A stretch of DNA of 64,000 bases from Saprospiraceae bacterium (GCA_029212405.1 JARGNR010000001.1:86151-150150), one strand, 5' to 3'; counted from the first letter of the stretch, positions 40,734 through 50,963 are shown. A program made the numbers and translations. The notes: a model not told the origin generated them from the sequence alone.

Positions 40734-43424
40734 TTAGATGTCTAAGTCAATAATATCTCCAGCCTTCAATTCGTCATTGTTGTCATCTGGTTTCTTCGAA
40801 GTACCGATTGAAGTGTTTATTTGAGCAGACTGGTTAAACAAATCTCCTTCTGGCTTCACCTCTTCCTTTTTATCTTCCTTTTCTTCTTCCACTTCTAATT
40901 TTGGTGGGTTTAAATGCTGAATCTTCAAAATTTTGTATTCCCCTACTTTGTTCCCCATTGCTTTCCATCCCTTCACATCAATGAAAGAAGACAAATTTAC
41001 TTCTTCTTCTTGTTTTACTCCTCCTGACTTGTGAGAGTACTTTACAATTGGGTTCGGTGAGGTAGTCGCAAAATATAGTTTACTTCCAGAGCTCTCTGAG
41101 ATGAATGGATATTTTGTGTCCATTTTTTGAGTTTCAATCTCAAATCGTTTGATCATGGTCCATTCTTTTTCTCCTTCAAAATAGACCACACTGATTACTG
41201 TTTCACTATTGGATCTTGCTACTTCTACTACTCGACCAACATCATATTTTTTGTTGAGATCCAATTCATTAATCTCATAGGTGCCATCCTTATACAAGGC
41301 AATTACATTATCTCCAGTATCAAAAGCTCCTAAAAAGATACCTCTTTCCGCTGTATTTAACCTACCACTGACCTCATCCATCCAGACTTTAATTGCCCCT
41401 AATGATGACTTTCCAATAGAAATTTGCGTAATCTTTCTTACTGGATATTTAGTTACAATGTTTCCTCCTGCTCCTCTTCCTTTTATACCAATTTCTCCAA
41501 AATCAAATTCAAACACTTTCTTTTTTGCAGAACAACCTGGAGACAGTTGCACATTTACAATTTCGGATTCTCCATTTGGATTTACCGTAAAATAATGCAA
41601 CTTAGACCCTTTGGCTCCTTTAGTAAGGTCATATGTTTTGTCCCTAGTAATGGACTTTACGTTGAATCGTTTTGCCATGGACCGACCTGTAGTTGCATCG
41701 ACGTAAATCATGTTATATGTGGTTCTTTCATCTCCTTTTTTCCAAACACTAGCGTGAATGATATTCTTTCCCACAAACACTTTATCAGAAATTCGGACGA
41801 CCTTGAATGACCCATCTTTCATAAATGCAATAACGTCACTTATGTCTGAGCAATCCATTACAAATTCATCCTTCTTCATTCCCGTACCTATAAACCCTTC
41901 TTTATAGTTGACGTACAACTTGGCATTGTTAGCTACCACTTGTCTTACTCTGATGGTTTCAAAACTTGCAATTTCAGTTCTTCGTTCTCTCCCCTTCCCG
42001 TACTTGGTTAATAAATTATCAAAGAATGCAATAGCGAACTCTGTCAAATGGTCCAGATCATATTGCACTTGCTTTAATTCTTCTTCAATAGAAGCAATAT
42101 TTTCATCCGCTTTAAATGAATTATACTTAGATATCCGCTTGATTTTAATCTCTGTTAACTTGGTAATATCCTCTGTAGTAATATCCCGCATCATCTTCAA
42201 TCTGGCATCCCCCGGCTTTGTATCTGAAGGAGTAGCAACAAACTTTTTCAAACCAAGATCAATAGCCTCTAATACCTCTTCCCAACTTTCACATTCTTCT
42301 ATATCTCGATAGATTCGATTTTCGATAAAGACCTTTTCGAGACTGGCCATGTGCCATTTCTCCTCCAACTCTCCCTTTTTGATTTCCAATTCCATCTTCA
42401 AGAGCTGCTTGGTCTGCTCTGTTGATATTTCGAGGATATCACTTACCGTTAGGAACTTCGGTTTATTATCAACAATGACACAAGCATTTGGGGAGATACT
42501 TACTTCACAATTGGTAAAAGCATACAACGCATCTGTTGTTACATCAGGAGATATTCCTGATGCCAAATCAATTCTCACTTCTACATCTGCAGCTGTATTG
42601 TCAACTACCTTTTTAACTTTGATTTGCCCTTTATCATTGGCTTTTAGAATACTATCAATGAGCGAGTTTGTTGTTACACCATAAGGCAACTCAGTGATGG
42701 CTATCGTATTCTTATCAATAGATTCAATTTTAGCTCGAACTTTTATTTTGCCGCCCCGTTTGCCATCATTGTACTCCGAAACATCTACCGAGCCACCCGT
42801 TTGAAAATCAGGATAAATCTTTACTTTTTTTCCTTCCAATATTTTTATGGAAGCCTTGATTATTTCAATAAAATTGTGCGGCATTATTTTCGTAGAAAGA
42901 CCTACTGCAATCCCTTCAACTCCTTGAGCTAAGACCAGAGGGAATTTTGCCGGAAGTGTGATCGGTTCCTTGTTCCTTCCATCGTAGGACAATTGCCAAT
43001 CTGTTGTTTGCGGATTAAATAAAACCTCTAAGGCAAATTTAGTCAATCGCGCCTCGATGTATCTGGCTGCCGCGGCTGAATCTCCTGTACGAATATCACC
43101 CCAGTTTCCCTGACAATCGATCAGTAAATCCTTTTGCCCTAAGTTCACCAAGGCTGCACCAATAGCTGCATCACCATGAGGATGAAAGGCCATTGTTTGT
43201 CCAATAATATTTGCCACTTTATGGAATCGTCCATCATCCATTTTTTTCATGGAATGAAGAATCCGACGTTGTACAGGTTTTAGACCATCATCAATGTCTG
43301 GAACAGCACGCTCCAGTATAACATAGGATGCATAATCGAGAAAGTACTCTTTGTACATTCCTGTTAACGTAGTTGTTGAATCGTCTGATCCATTCTCATT
43401 TTCTAAAGTCACATCAATAGCCAT
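40734..43424 (-). CDS. parC: DNA topoisomerase IV subunit A (gyrA/parC family)
   Basis: An 896-aa type IIA topoisomerase A subunit. The catalytic Tyr is Tyr122 in AAAARYIEARL; other core signatures are DGLKPVQRRIL and FHPHGDAAIG. The C-terminal wrapping region is divergent, without a clear GyrA box, and ends in an acidic tail (DDNNDELKAGDIIDLDI). This and the length favour ParC over GyrA. parE is not adjacent; the next gene upstream is divergent. Confidence 0.9.
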   Translation of the reverse strand: MAIDVTLENENGSDDSTTTLTGMYKEYFLDYASYVILERAVPDIDDGLKPVQRRILHSMKKMDDGRFHKVANIIGQTMAFHPHGDAAIGAALVNLGQKDLLIDCQGNWGDIRTGDSAAAARYIEARLTKFALEVLFNPQTTDWQLSYDGRNKEPITLPAKFPLVLAQGVEGIAVGLSTKIMPHNFIEIIKASIKILEGKKVKIYPDFQTGGSVDVSEYNDGKRGGKIKVRAKIESIDKNTIAITELPYGVTTNSLIDSILKANDKGQIKVKKVVDNTAADVEVRIDLASGISPDVTTDALYAFTNCEVSISPNACVIVDNKPKFLTVSDILEISTEQTKQLLKMELEIKKGELEEKWHMASLEKVFIENRIYRDIEECESWEEVLEAIDLGLKKFVATPSDTKPGDARLKMMRDITTEDITKLTEIKIKRISKYNSFKADENIASIEEELKQVQYDLDHLTEFAIAFFDNLLTKYGKGRERRTEIASFETIRVRQVVANNAKLYVNYKEGFIGTGMKKDEFVMDCSDISDVIAFMKDGSFKVVRISDKVFVGKNIIHASVWKKGDERTTYNMIYVDATTGRSMAKRFNVKSITRDKTYDLTKGAKGSKLHYFTVNPNGESEIVNVQLSPGCSAKKKVFEFDFGEIGIKGRGAGGNIVTKYPVRKITQISIGKSSLGAIKVWMDEVSGRLNTAERGIFLGAFDTGDNVIALYKDGTYEINELDLNKKYDVGRVVEVARSNSETVISVVYFEGEKEWTMIKRFEIETQKMDTKYPFISESSGSKLYFATTSPNPIVKYSHKSGGVKQEEEVNLSSFIDVKGWKAMGNKVGEYKILKIQHLNPPKLEVEEEKEDKKEEVKPEGDLFNQSAQINTSIGTSKKPDDNNDELKAGDIIDLDI

Positions 43425-43713
43425 CTTACGCTCTGCTTTATTTAATTAGGGGTAAAAATACATAAAAGAAATTTATAATATGAATATCGCACTACTGGAT
43501 ATTTGAACAATTTAGATAGCTTGCCTTCCCACATCAATTCTTATCTTCATGTCAATGAACATCGTAATTGTGAGCCACGATATTTTGAAATAACTATTTA
43601 ATAGTGTAATACACTTGAAATTGGATTTCCTAGGAATTCAAAAACATTGGAAGCATTCATTCCAAAACCCAATACTATTTTATATTTTCGGCAATCATAT
43701 TAAAAGTCAACAT

Positions 43714-44871
43714 ATGCCTAGAAAAATCAGAATGGGAATGGTAGGTGGAGGTAGAGGTGCCTTTATCGGAGCAGTACACAGAATGGCTGCCGCATTAGAT
43801 GGACAAATTGAATTGGTTTGTGGCGCATTTAGCAGTAATCCTGAAAAATCAAAGTTATCAGGAGAAGATTTCTATTTAGATGCTTCACGTGTATACGGGA
43901 CGTATCAGGAAATGATAGAAAAAGAAAAGCAATTGCCAGCTGATGTTCGGATGGACATGGTGAGCATTGTCACTCCAAATCACATGCATTATGGACCTGC
44001 AAAAATGGCATTAGAAAATGGGTTTCATGTTGTCTGTGACAAGCCTCTTGCATTTGACATGAAGGAAGCGTTGGACTTAGAAAAAACAGTTCAACAAACA
44101 AGTTTAGTCTTTGCATTGACCCACAATTATACTGGCTACCCGATGGTCAAACAAGCCAAGCAAATGATCAAGCATGGAGAATTTGGTTCCATCAGAAAAG
44201 TTGTAGTTGAATATCCACAAGGTTGGTTATCTACCTTACTTGAAAGTACAGATCAAAAACAAGCAGCTTGGAGGACAGATCCTACAAAATCTGGTAAAGC
44301 AGGAGCTATGGGTGACATTGGAACGCACGCTGAAAACCTAGCAGAGTACATTACTGGATTAAAAATTTCATCTCTTTGTGCAGACATCAGCACCTTAGTT
44401 GAAGGCCGACAATTAGACGATGATGGAAGTGTTTTATTGAGATTTGATAATGGTGCAAGAGGAATACTATTTGCCAGTCAGATATGTGCAGGAGAAGAAA
44501 ATGCACTTACGATCAGAGTTTATGGTGAAAAAGGAGGACTGCATTGGTCACAAATGGAACCCAATTCGTTGATTGTTCGATGGTTGGATAAACCTACTGA
44601 AATCCGAAGAACTGGAGTTGGGCCGCTTTACCCTGAATCAGAAGCGCATACGAGAATTCCAGCTGGTCACCCAGAAGGATATTTAGAAGCATTTGCAAAT
44701 ATTTATAAAAATGTAGCCAAGTGTATTCAAGCGCGAATTGCCAATACAGAAGTGGATCCGATTCATAATGATTTCCCTACGGTTTCTGATGGAGTTAGAG
44801 GAATGTTATTTATCGACAAGGTGATTGAGAGTGGAAAAAGTGATAAGAAGTGGATATCAATGGAGGATTGA
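43714..44871 (+). CDS. Gfo/Idh/MocA family oxidoreductase
   Basis: A 385-aa NAD(P)-dependent sugar or inositol-type dehydrogenase. The Rossmann motif MGMVGGGRGAFIGAVH is at the N-terminus, followed by SIVTPNHMHYGPAKMALENG, the CDKPLAFD motif with the catalytic Lys, and MGDIGTHAENL. An upstream TTG (43615) opens a longer frame but its sequence is not conserved, so the ATG at 43714 is used. It is paired with a TIM-barrel isomerase gene 75 nt downstream, as in sugar-catabolism pairs; the substrate is unknown. Confidence 0.92.
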   Translation: MPRKIRMGMVGGGRGAFIGAVHRMAAALDGQIELVCGAFSSNPEKSKLSGEDFYLDASRVYGTYQEMIEKEKQLPADVRMDMVSIVTPNHMHYGPAKMALENGFHVVCDKPLAFDMKEALDLEKTVQQTSLVFALTHNYTGYPMVKQAKQMIKHGEFGSIRKVVVEYPQGWLSTLLESTDQKQAAWRTDPTKSGKAGAMGDIGTHAENLAEYITGLKISSLCADISTLVEGRQLDDDGSVLLRFDNGARGILFASQICAGEENALTIRVYGEKGGLHWSQMEPNSLIVRWLDKPTEIRRTGVGPLYPESEAHTRIPAGHPEGYLEAFANIYKNVAKCIQARIANTEVDPIHNDFPTVSDGVRGMLFIDKVIESGKSDKKWISMED

Positions 44872-44946
44872 TAGGTTATCGTTAAATTGAATTGATTGGA
44901 ATCAGAATACGAGTTAAAGTTATTCCAATTCAGAAAAAAATAAAAC

Positions 44947-46002
44947 ATGAAGACAATTAAAGGACCAGCTATATTTTTAGCACAATTTATGGGAGATGAA
45001 GCACCTTTTAATACTCTTGAATCCATATGTAAGTGGGTATCAGATTTGGGATATAAAGGAATTCAGATTCCAACTTGGGATAGTCGTTGTATAGATTTAA
45101 AAACTGCTGCTGAAAGCAAAACCTATTGTGATGAATTAGCTGGTAAAATCGGTGAATACGGATTAGAAATTACCGAGCTAAGTACGCATCTTCAAGGACA
45201 ATTGGTTGCTGTCAATCCAGCTTACGATAAAATGTTTGATGCGTTTGCCCCAGCGGAAGTTCATGGAAAACCAAAAGAACGGACTGAATGGGCGAAACAA
45301 CAGGTAAAATATGCAGCTACAGCTAGTAAACATCTCGGAATTTCAGGTCATGCTACGTTTAGTGGATCTCTACTATGGCATACGATGTACCCTTGGCCAC
45401 AAAGACCTAATGGTCTTGTAGAACGCGGCTTCAAGGAGTTGGCAGATCGATGGCTACCTATTTTGAATCATTTTGATGAATGTGGAGTAGATGCATGTTA
45501 TGAAGTTCATCCAGGTGAAGACTTACATGATGGCATCAGTTACGAAATGTTTTTGGAAGAAGTAAACAATCACCCAAGAGCTTGTCTTCTGTATGATCCC
45601 AGTCATTTTGTGCTTCAACAATTGGACTACTTGGAATATATAGACATCTACCATGAACGAATTAAGGCTTTTCATGTAAAAGATGCAGAATTCAACCCTA
45701 CTGGAAGAAGTGGGGTCTATGGGGGATATCAAGGATGGGCGAATAGAGCAGGTAGATTTAGAAGTCCAGGAGACGGTCAAGTGGACTTTACTGGAATCTT
45801 CAGTAGGTTATCCCAATATGGATTTGATGGTTGGGCAGTCATGGAATGGGAGTGTTGTATCAAATCTCCAGAACAAGGCGCCCAAGAGGGGGCCCCGTTC
45901 ATTTCGAATCACATCATCGAAGTCACGGATAAAGCATTTGATGATTTTGCTGGAGCGGATGTGGACAATGATTACTTAGACAAACTGTTAGGGTTATCAT
46001 AA
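44947..46002 (+). CDS. sugar phosphate isomerase/epimerase (xylose isomerase-like TIM barrel)
   Basis: A 351-aa AP2EC/IolE-type TIM barrel. Metal-binding segments are CYEVHPGEDLHDG, LYDPSHFVLQ, AFHVKDAEF and WAVMEWECC. The family includes inosose dehydratases and hexulose 3-epimerases. With the Gfo/Idh gene upstream it forms a typical two-gene oxidoreductase-isomerase pair. Exact reaction not determined. Confidence 0.9.
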   Translation: MKTIKGPAIFLAQFMGDEAPFNTLESICKWVSDLGYKGIQIPTWDSRCIDLKTAAESKTYCDELAGKIGEYGLEITELSTHLQGQLVAVNPAYDKMFDAFAPAEVHGKPKERTEWAKQQVKYAATASKHLGISGHATFSGSLLWHTMYPWPQRPNGLVERGFKELADRWLPILNHFDECGVDACYEVHPGEDLHDGISYEMFLEEVNNHPRACLLYDPSHFVLQQLDYLEYIDIYHERIKAFHVKDAEFNPTGRSGVYGGYQGWANRAGRFRSPGDGQVDFTGIFSRLSQYGFDGWAVMEWECCIKSPEQGAQEGAPFISNHIIEVTDKAFDDFAGADVDNDYLDKLLGLS

Positions 46003-46072
46003 ACCGCATCAATTCTGTTGTATATAGAACTATTTAGTCCGTCTTTGGCTTAGTATTGAGTGAATAAATAAT

Positions 46073-46585
46073 ATGATTGGACAACATCTTTTAGTATTAC
46101 TTACTTTATTTTTAACTAGTGTAATCCGTCCGGAGGCGCACGAGTTTCATATGAGCAGAACTACTGTCAATTATGATACTGAGGAACGTGCAATTCAAAT
46201 CTCTACATCTATTTTTATCGATGATCTTGAATTGAGTTTAAAAGAACTGGGACATGATTCGTTGTTGATCTGTACTCGAAAGGAAAAAGAGAATGCAGAG
46301 CATTATATCCATACTTATTTAAAGGAAAATTTGGTTATTCAAGCAGATGGAAAAGATTTAGCCTTTACATTTTTGGGTAAGGAGCAATCCGATGACCTCA
46401 GCGCTGTTTGGTGTTATTTAGAGGCATACGATGTAGGCTCATTCAATACATTATCCATCACCAACACCATTCTTACCGCACAATTTGAGGATCAGAAAAA
46501 TATAACAATGGTACAAGTTGATAAAGAACGAATTGCTCATCTTTTATTTACTGTAGATAATACTGCTGAGACTGTAGAAAAGTAG
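46073..46585 (+). CDS. exported DUF6702-like protein
   Basis: A 170-aa protein with signal peptide (LLVLLTLFLTSV, cleavage near PEAHEF). The mature start HEFHMSRTTVNYDTEERAIQIS and the segment IFIDDLELSLKELG resemble the DUF6702 family common in Bacteroidota; its function is unknown. It lies 6 nt before yidD and may be co-transcribed with it. Confidence 0.72.
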   Translation: MIGQHLLVLLTLFLTSVIRPEAHEFHMSRTTVNYDTEERAIQISTSIFIDDLELSLKELGHDSLLICTRKEKENAEHYIHTYLKENLVIQADGKDLAFTFLGKEQSDDLSAVWCYLEAYDVGSFNTLSITNTILTAQFEDQKNITMVQVDKERIAHLLFTVDNTAETVEK

Positions 46586-46591
46586 CTTATC

Positions 46592-46825
46592 ATGGATTTT
46601 TTAAAAAAGATATATATATTTCCAATTCGATTATACCAATGGTTTATCTCACCCCTTCTTGGCCCTAGTTGTCGATATACCCCAACTTGTTCGCATTACA
46701 TGATCGAAGCAATTTTCGAGTGGGGAATATTTAAAGGCACATGGCTTGGACTCAAGAGAATCAGTAGATGTCATCCTTGGGGAGGGCATGGAGAGGATCC
46801 GGTGCCACCAAAAGGTAAATCATAA
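46592..46825 (+). CDS. yidD: membrane protein insertion efficiency factor YidD
   Basis: A 77-aa peripheral inner-membrane protein assisting YidC-dependent insertion. The family core is complete: [29 protein letters not shown], and the end [14 protein letters not shown]. Length is normal. It sits 6 nt after the DUF6702-like gene. Confidence 0.94.
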   Translation: MDFLKKIYIFPIRLYQWFISPLLGPSCRYTPTCSHYMIEAIFEWGIFKGTWLGLKRISRCHPWGGHGEDPVPPKGKS

Positions 46826-46866
46826 AAATAGATTATTCATTTTTTCACAAAAGTTGAGCATAAAAA

Positions 46867-46896
46867 AAGCTTGTCATTCTAAAGTATGACAAGCTT
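46867..46896. terminator. bidirectional terminator between yidD and purA
   Basis: A perfect 11-bp stem (arms 46867-46877 and 46886-46896, loop TCTAAAGT) preceded by A7 and followed by TTGTATTTTAATT. The flank and left arm (GCATAAAAAAAGCTTG) are identical for 16 nt to the terminator at 48480. Confidence 0.85.
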
Positions 46897-46928
46897 GTAT
46901 TTTAATTATTTTAGGTATCAGTTCACAG

Positions 46929-48200
46929 TTATTTTCTGCTTAATAGCTTTCTTCTTTCAGGACCCGTAGAAACCATAGAAATTGGTACCCCTAGGTACTT
47001 CTCTAATGCATCTAGATAATCCTTAGCATTAGAAGGAAGCTGATCAATAGAGGTCACCTGATCTAAACTTTCTTTCCATCCTTTATGCGAAATATATTCT
47101 GGAACCAACCCATCTATATTAATATCAAAAGGCAGTTCATTTGTTATCTCACCATGAACATTATAATTTAAACCTACACCAATATTTTCAAAATCATCCA
47201 ACACATCCAGTTTGGTAATTACGACCTGTGTCACACCACTCAACATAATGGTGTACAATAATTGAGGAATATCAATCCATCCACATCTTCTTGGCCTACC
47301 AGTGGTCGCACCAAATTCATGTCCAACAGCTCTTAATTTTTCACCATCAGCATCATCCAATTGAGTTGGGAAAGGTCCAGAACCTACTCTTGTGCAATAC
47401 GCTTTCACAATACCAATAACTTCTCCAATTTGAGATGGTGCGATTCCCAATCCATTACAGACACCTGCTGAAATTGTATTGGAGGAGGTCACAAATGGAT
47501 ATGTACCAAAATCAATATCCAACATCGAACCTTGCGCACCTTCTGCCAATATTTTCTTTCCCTCTTTTATGGCTTTGTTTACAAGATACTCTCCATTAGT
47601 AAAATTCAATTGCTTGATTATTTCGATGGATTCAAACCACTTTTGTTCTTCTTGCTCTAGATCAAAGTCTATTTCTGGATATAATTTGATAAATTCCATG
47701 TGCTTCACTTTGAGCGCATCATATTTTGCTCTGAAGTCTGGTGTTTCAATATCTCCTACTCTCAACCCATTTCGACCGGTTTTATCCATATATGTAGGGC
47801 CGATTCCTTTTAATGTACTTCCTATCTTTTCTTTACCTTTTGCAGATTCAGATGCTGCATCGATATATCTATGTGTAGGAAGAATCAAATGTGCTTTTCT
47901 AGAAACAAATAGCCTGCTTCTATATTCGATGCCCTCCTTATCCAAGTTATTTAATTCTCTGACCATCGTGGTAGGGTCAATGACAACACCATTTCCAATA
48001 ACGTTGGTTATGTTTTGCCTAAAAATACCAGAGGGGATTGTATGAAGTACATACTTATTTTCTCCAATTATGATGGTATGACCTGCGTTTGGTCCGCCTT
48101 GAAATCTACAAACCAAATCATATTTGTCGGCTAGATAATCCACTATTTTACCTTTGCCTTCGTCGCCCCATTGGAGACCTAAAATTACATCAACTGCCAT
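46929..48200 (-). CDS. purA: adenylosuccinate synthase
   Basis: A 423-aa GTP-dependent enzyme for the first step from IMP to AMP. The family markers are the N-terminal VILGLQWGDEGKGKIVD (phosphate loop with the catalytic Asp), GPNAGHTI, GIGPTYMDK, and EGAQGSMLDIDFGTYPFVTSS with the TGRPRRCGW loop. Length is normal. It is a single-gene leftward unit. Confidence 0.98.
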   Translation of the reverse strand: MAVDVILGLQWGDEGKGKIVDYLADKYDLVCRFQGGPNAGHTIIIGENKYVLHTIPSGIFRQNITNVIGNGVVIDPTTMVRELNNLDKEGIEYRSRLFVSRKAHLILPTHRYIDAASESAKGKEKIGSTLKGIGPTYMDKTGRNGLRVGDIETPDFRAKYDALKVKHMEFIKLYPEIDFDLEQEEQKWFESIEIIKQLNFTNGEYLVNKAIKEGKKILAEGAQGSMLDIDFGTYPFVTSSNTISAGVCNGLGIAPSQIGEVIGIVKAYCTRVGSGPFPTQLDDADGEKLRAVGHEFGATTGRPRRCGWIDIPQLLYTIMLSGVTQVVITKLDVLDDFENIGVGLNYNVHGEITNELPFDINIDGLVPEYISHKGWKESLDQVTSIDQLPSNAKDYLDALEKYLGVPISMVSTGPERRKLLSRK

Positions 48201-48487
48201 TTTTGCTTTTTGCAGAGTTATTCCTCAAGTCCAATAAACTAGCTTTCTTAATATCTAAAACTTGTTATTGATGGTCTTTGCAATTCTACAAAAAACCCTG
48301 TGTGGAATTTAAAGATCAAAATTATAGAATTGTACAGATATATCAGAACATAACAGTCGATATATTTATATTTTTTAATATGTTTTGATGAATTTTAAGT
48401 TCTGGTGCAGAAAAACTCAAAATATCCTTGATTTGAACGTAGAATTCTCAGCGTATGGGCCCTCTAAGTTTTGTAAAGGGCATAAAA

Positions 48488-48519
48488 AAAGCTTGACCAA
48501 AATAAATTGATCAAGCTTT
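48488..48519 (-). terminator. terminator of the PpiD gene, in the purA upstream spacer
   Basis: Arms 48488-48496 and 48511-48519 form a 9-bp stem around a 14-nt loop that can extend partly. On the minus strand it is followed by TTTTTTATG, 28 nt after the ppiD stop. The surrounding 347-bp spacer (48201-48547) shows no other gene; a clear purA promoter was not found. Confidence 0.75.
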
Positions 48520-48547
48520 ATACCTGGTTTATAAGGTTTTTGGATTC

Positions 48548-50677
48548 TTAAAAATATGTATATCTGTTATCTGTAGGTTTAAATTGTTCTTTAAGAGCAT
48601 TCATTAAGCTGAATCCAACTCTTCCTCTATTTGAACTACTAATTGATCTCTTTTGAGCGATTACATTTGCTGGAACAGTCCCTTCAACTTTAGTATTTGT
48701 CTTTACAACATATACCCCGTTGTTTCCAACAATTGGACTTGAAACACTACCTTCTGCCATGGAAAAGGCATTGGAAAGCACCTCTGGCTCATTTCCTAAT
48801 CCTGTAACGGAAGATGCAGTAAAAGCAACATCAGTAGCTGATTCTACAGTAGCATTAAATGCACTTGCGATAGAATTCAAATCAGATCCACTTACTTGAG
48901 AAGCAATCTTATCTCCCTTCAGCTTATTCATAACCAATATTTCTACATCATCTCTCACATCTTCTACTGCAGCAAGACCTGCATCATTTATTTTTGCTAA
49001 TCCTACAAGCACATACTTGTTATCATAGTAATTTATAGGATCTGAATACTCATATATTACTGGAGACACCTCTCCCACTTCTGTATCATTATCAAAGGCC
49101 CATTTGATGGCTTCTCTTGAAGACTCACCGCTTCCTAGCGCACCTAATTGATAATCATTCATTTTTAATGGAGAAGTTTTCTCAATGGTCACATTTGCCA
49201 TCCCCTCTACTGCTTTCTTTACTGCATCAAACGTACTGTTGGAAGAAATCACCTCATCCACTTTATCATATACCATATTTTGCGTTGTAGCTGAAGGAAC
49301 AATCGCTGATCTTATGATGGCTAATTTATATTTTGGATCTCTTGAATCAAAAATTTGTTTTCCTACTTTTATTAAATGAATTCCATACTGTGTTTGAACA
49401 GTATACAAGCCACCTTCTTTTCCGTATACAAAACAAGCATCATTAAATTCAGGAACCATCTTTCCTTGCGTAAATCTGTCCAATTCTCCTCCTCTTGCAG
49501 CAGATCCAGGATCTTGACTGTTATTGGTAGCAAGATCAGCAAACTTGGCATTTCCAGATTCAAATTCATTTCTTAAACTATCAATATACGCCCTTGCTGC
49601 AGCAAATTCAGTTGCGTTTCCTGGCGTGGCAGTTCTCAAGATATGACTCGCATCCACTGAATCAGGAATTACTTTTTTATCTGTCAATTTAGCAATGAAA
49701 TACGCTCCATTATCTAAATATGGACCAAATACTTCACCTACTTCCATTTGCGTAACTCCTTCTTTCAAATCTCCAGTTAAGTCATCAGCCTTGGAAAAGA
49801 ATGGACTATAAAACCCTTCGTTACTTACGGTAAACAATGAATCTTCTGTAGTCCCGTTTCTACTTTCAAATTTCTCAGCAATATTTGCTAATTCACTGCT
49901 AATATCAGTAGAGTCCTCAGTAGTAGCTACCACTTCAAAAGAAGCATACTCCATAACTCTAGTTTCAACATCATTTGTATATTGAAATGCATTTTCGGTC
50001 AAGTAAGCTTTAATAGCTTCATCCGTAACCTCAACATCACCATCTTCAATAAAATCAAACGGTATTTTTACAAAATCAAAACTCGCTTTTTGGGATGTTC
50101 TCAAACCGGTGTTTTCGGCAAAGAAATTAGGCGTGTAGATTGACTTTGAAACTAATGCATTGATTTTATCTTGTTTTGCGGTCTTTATTATTTGTTTTTG
50201 AAGGTATTCCCACTTCATCGCAAAATCGGGATTTAATTCGGTACCTGCCTCTAAAGCCTGTTTTACACCTAATAGATTTTGCATGTCAATTTGACCCGTT
50301 TGTGGGTTTCTGTAGACTTGCTGTATTACTGGACTCAAGTTCGTACCAAACTGCAAGTCTTTCAACTCATCAATACTAACACTCACACCAAGGTCCTCTG
50401 CTTGTTTATCAACTATTCCTTTTTCTATCAAATAATTCCATGCTCCATTTTTACCAGCATAAGAATCTGTACTTCCACTAAACAACGCTTGTTCTGTTTT
50501 TTGAAAATCTTGATAATTGATTTCACTTCCTGCAATTTCACCTATAATTTGTTTGGGACCCATTCCCCCTTGATTTCCTGCATTTACCATGTCCATAATA
50601 ACAAATGCTGCCAAGGCAAGACCTAAAACAAGCAACACAAACCAAAAGTTATTCCTAATTTTTCCTATTAACGCCAT
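48548..50677 (-). CDS. PpiD-like SurA N-terminal/parvulin peptidyl-prolyl isomerase
   Basis: A 709-aa membrane-anchored periplasmic chaperone. One N-terminal TM helix (FWFVLLVLGLALAAFVIMDM), then a SurA/PpiD-type helical domain, a parvulin domain at about 340-450 (DASHILRTATPG, FADLATNNSQDPGSAARGGELDRF, YGIHLIKV) and a second degenerate one toward the end. It helps fold secreted and outer-membrane proteins. Its promoter, divergent from tRNA-Phe, matches the Bacteroidota consensus. Confidence 0.92.
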   Translation of the reverse strand: MALIGKIRNNFWFVLLVLGLALAAFVIMDMVNAGNQGGMGPKQIIGEIAGSEINYQDFQKTEQALFSGSTDSYAGKNGAWNYLIEKGIVDKQAEDLGVSVSIDELKDLQFGTNLSPVIQQVYRNPQTGQIDMQNLLGVKQALEAGTELNPDFAMKWEYLQKQIIKTAKQDKINALVSKSIYTPNFFAENTGLRTSQKASFDFVKIPFDFIEDGDVEVTDEAIKAYLTENAFQYTNDVETRVMEYASFEVVATTEDSTDISSELANIAEKFESRNGTTEDSLFTVSNEGFYSPFFSKADDLTGDLKEGVTQMEVGEVFGPYLDNGAYFIAKLTDKKVIPDSVDASHILRTATPGNATEFAAARAYIDSLRNEFESGNAKFADLATNNSQDPGSAARGGELDRFTQGKMVPEFNDACFVYGKEGGLYTVQTQYGIHLIKVGKQIFDSRDPKYKLAIIRSAIVPSATTQNMVYDKVDEVISSNSTFDAVKKAVEGMANVTIEKTSPLKMNDYQLGALGSGESSREAIKWAFDNDTEVGEVSPVIYEYSDPINYYDNKYVLVGLAKINDAGLAAVEDVRDDVEILVMNKLKGDKIASQVSGSDLNSIASAFNATVESATDVAFTASSVTGLGNEPEVLSNAFSMAEGSVSSPIVGNNGVYVVKTNTKVEGTVPANVIAQKRSISSSNRGRVGFSLMNALKEQFKPTDNRYTYF

Positions 50678-50772
50678 TAGTTAGATTATTTCATTAAAAC
50701 TCAACTAGCTAAATACCAACTAGTTACGAATATTTTTAGATTTTTTTTCTTCAATTATTATCAAAAGAAGGG

Positions 50773-50803
50773 CAAAGGTAATGTATTTCAGGCTATTTTC
50801 AAA
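50773..50803 (-). promoter_or_regulatory. promoter of the PpiD gene
   Basis: On the minus strand TTTG (50803-50800) and TACCTTTG (50780-50773) are separated by exactly 19 nt, the textbook Bacteroidota sigma-ABfr pattern. The start codon lies 95 nt downstream. Confidence 0.75.
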
Positions 50804-50834
50804 TGAAAGACAATTACTAAAATTTGCAATTTTA

Positions 50835-50865
50835 TTTGGAGATACGAAAAAAGGGTATAAATTTG
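50835..50865 (+). promoter_or_regulatory. promoter of tRNA-Phe
   Basis: TTTG at 50835-50838 and TAAATTTG at 50858-50865, separated by 19 nt, match the Bacteroidota consensus exactly. The tRNA begins 23 nt after the -7 box. Confidence 0.78.
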
Positions 50866-50888
50866 CACTCGCTTCCGAAAGCATGGAA

Positions 50889-50961
50889 GGTGCCTTAGCT
50901 CAGTTGGTAGAGCAATGGACTGAAAATCCATGTGTCCCCAGTTCAAATCTGGGAGGCACCA
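50889..50961 (+). tRNA. tRNA-Phe (GAA)
   Basis: A 73-nt cloverleaf: acceptor GGTGCCT pairs with AGGCACC, D arm GCTC/GAGC, anticodon stem ATGGA/TCCAT around loop CTGAAAA (anticodon GAA), T arm CCCAG/CTGGG around TTCAAAT. The 3' CCA is not encoded (A is followed by CAA). A promoter and a terminator flank it, so it is a single-gene unit. Confidence 0.98.
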
Positions 50962-50963
50962 CA

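Noticed and set aside
47479-48045. Long antisense frame in purA
   Set aside because: Lies wholly inside a highly conserved gene and has no coding features of its own.
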